A stretch of DNA of 64,000 bases from Epilithonimonas vandammei (GTDB taxonomy: Bacteria; Bacteroidota; Bacteroidia; Flavobacteriales; Weeksellaceae). A program made the translations under genes and the position numbers. Positions within the stretch are counted from its first letter, which is position 1; each line of letters begins with the position of its first letter. This document shows positions 63,798 to 64,000 of this stretch, in pieces. Where the stretch lies: positions 682,001-746,000 of the forward strand of contig NZ_CP034161.1 of NCBI RefSeq assembly GCF_003860525.1, given 5' to 3'. The notes under the pieces were generated by a model. The model searched no databases, was not told where the DNA came from, and saw only the letters and a program-made list of their open reading frames with translations.

Positions 63798-64000
63798 TGT
63801 CTGATAATAAAGTTACATTAAATTACGATGGGAAAAGCTTCGAATATCCAATCGTAGATAGTACTATCGGTGACAGAGGAATAGATATTTCCAAATTGAG
63901 AGATCAAACAGGATTGATTACTTTGGATCTTGGTTACAAAAATACAGGTGCTACAATTAGTGAAATTACTTACCTAGATGGTGATAAAGGGGAATTATTC
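63798..64000 (+). CDS. gltA: Citrate synthase, N-terminal part
   Basis: The frame starts at ATG 63798 and is open to the end of the window (67 codons). The translation MSDNKVTLNYDGKSFEYPIV, then DISKLRDQTGLITLDLGYKN and ISEITYLDGDKGELF matches the N-terminal region of type II (hexameric-type) bacterial citrate synthases. The rest of the gene is outside the window. Confidence 0.93.

Overview
This AT-rich window reads as chromosomal DNA of a member of the phylum Bacteroidota, most likely the Chryseobacterium/Epilithonimonas group of the Flavobacteriia (family Weeksellaceae). The basis is gene content: GLPGLI-family proteins, a type IX secretion plug protein, bacillithiol enzyme BshC, DUF4293, DUF2911, a two-gene MetH and outer-membrane beta-barrels with aromatic C-termini. 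It also fits that several promoters follow the Bacteroidota pattern TTG/TTTG - about 20 bp - TAnnTTTG, and that Shine-Dalgarno sequences are mostly absent. No rRNA, tRNA or CRISPR array was found.

Layout. 1-9.1 kb: end of an outer-membrane porin-like protein, bshC, then a cargo segment (Cys-containing secreted peptide, GLPGLI protein, TonB-receptor-like barrel, small inverted-repeat element) that ends in a second copy of the bshC 3' end, then a YafQ-type toxin-antitoxin pair and a LysM/periplasmic-binding fusion. 9.3-12.9 kb: fabD, a GHMP kinase and pckA. 12.9-15.8 kb: an accessory module with a predicted lipoprotein carrying a Tae4-type peptidoglycan amidase domain, a candidate immunity protein, a divergent XRE regulator with palindromic operator candidates, and a 12-unit 21-bp tandem repeat in frame behind the regulator. 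15.9-23.9 kb: MBL hydrolase, T9SS plug protein, GNAT, rho, DUF4293, M28 peptidase, ABC exporter, CsaA-like protein. 24-30 kb: HExxH protein, RelE/ParE-type toxin-antitoxin pair and the suf Fe-S assembly operon (sufA-like, sufB, sufC, sufD), which is interrupted by a GxxExxY gene inside a roughly 630-bp inverted-repeat element. 30-42 kb: IS1595-type transposase, second GLPGLI protein, and a miaB - DUF1016 nuclease - sigma54 AAA regulator - lptE - acidic protein operon, OsmC, lipoprotein, GH63-like glycosidase, SDR. 43.4-52.3 kb: a methionine block with a SAM-I riboswitch, then metX, ACT-homoserine dehydrogenase, a trans-sulfuration enzyme, split metH and metF. 52.4-55.2 kb: hutI, hutG and a HAD phosphatase broken by one stop codon. 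55.2-64 kb: DUF2911, aminotransferase, a nested palindromic intergenic block, miaA, thioredoxin-like, NUDIX, xerD, dCMP deaminase, enoyl-CoA hydratase, RlpA, enolase and the start of gltA.

How the genes fit together. The methionine block covers homoserine production, acylation, sulfur incorporation, methylation of homocysteine and supply of methyl-tetrahydrofolate; its first transcript is led by a SAM riboswitch whose downstream hairpin contains the TTG start codon of metX. HutI and HutG are consecutive steps of histidine degradation. The suf genes form one Fe-S assembly unit with a palindrome at the predicted transcription start. The most unusual signals are the lipoprotein-anchored Tae4-like amidase module, the cargo segment bracketed by bshC 3' ends, the inverted-repeat GxxExxY element inside suf (its arm tips resemble those of the nested palindrome upstream of miaA), and in-frame palindromes inside the DUF1016 gene. 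All family assignments come from reading the translated sequence; no database search was run.
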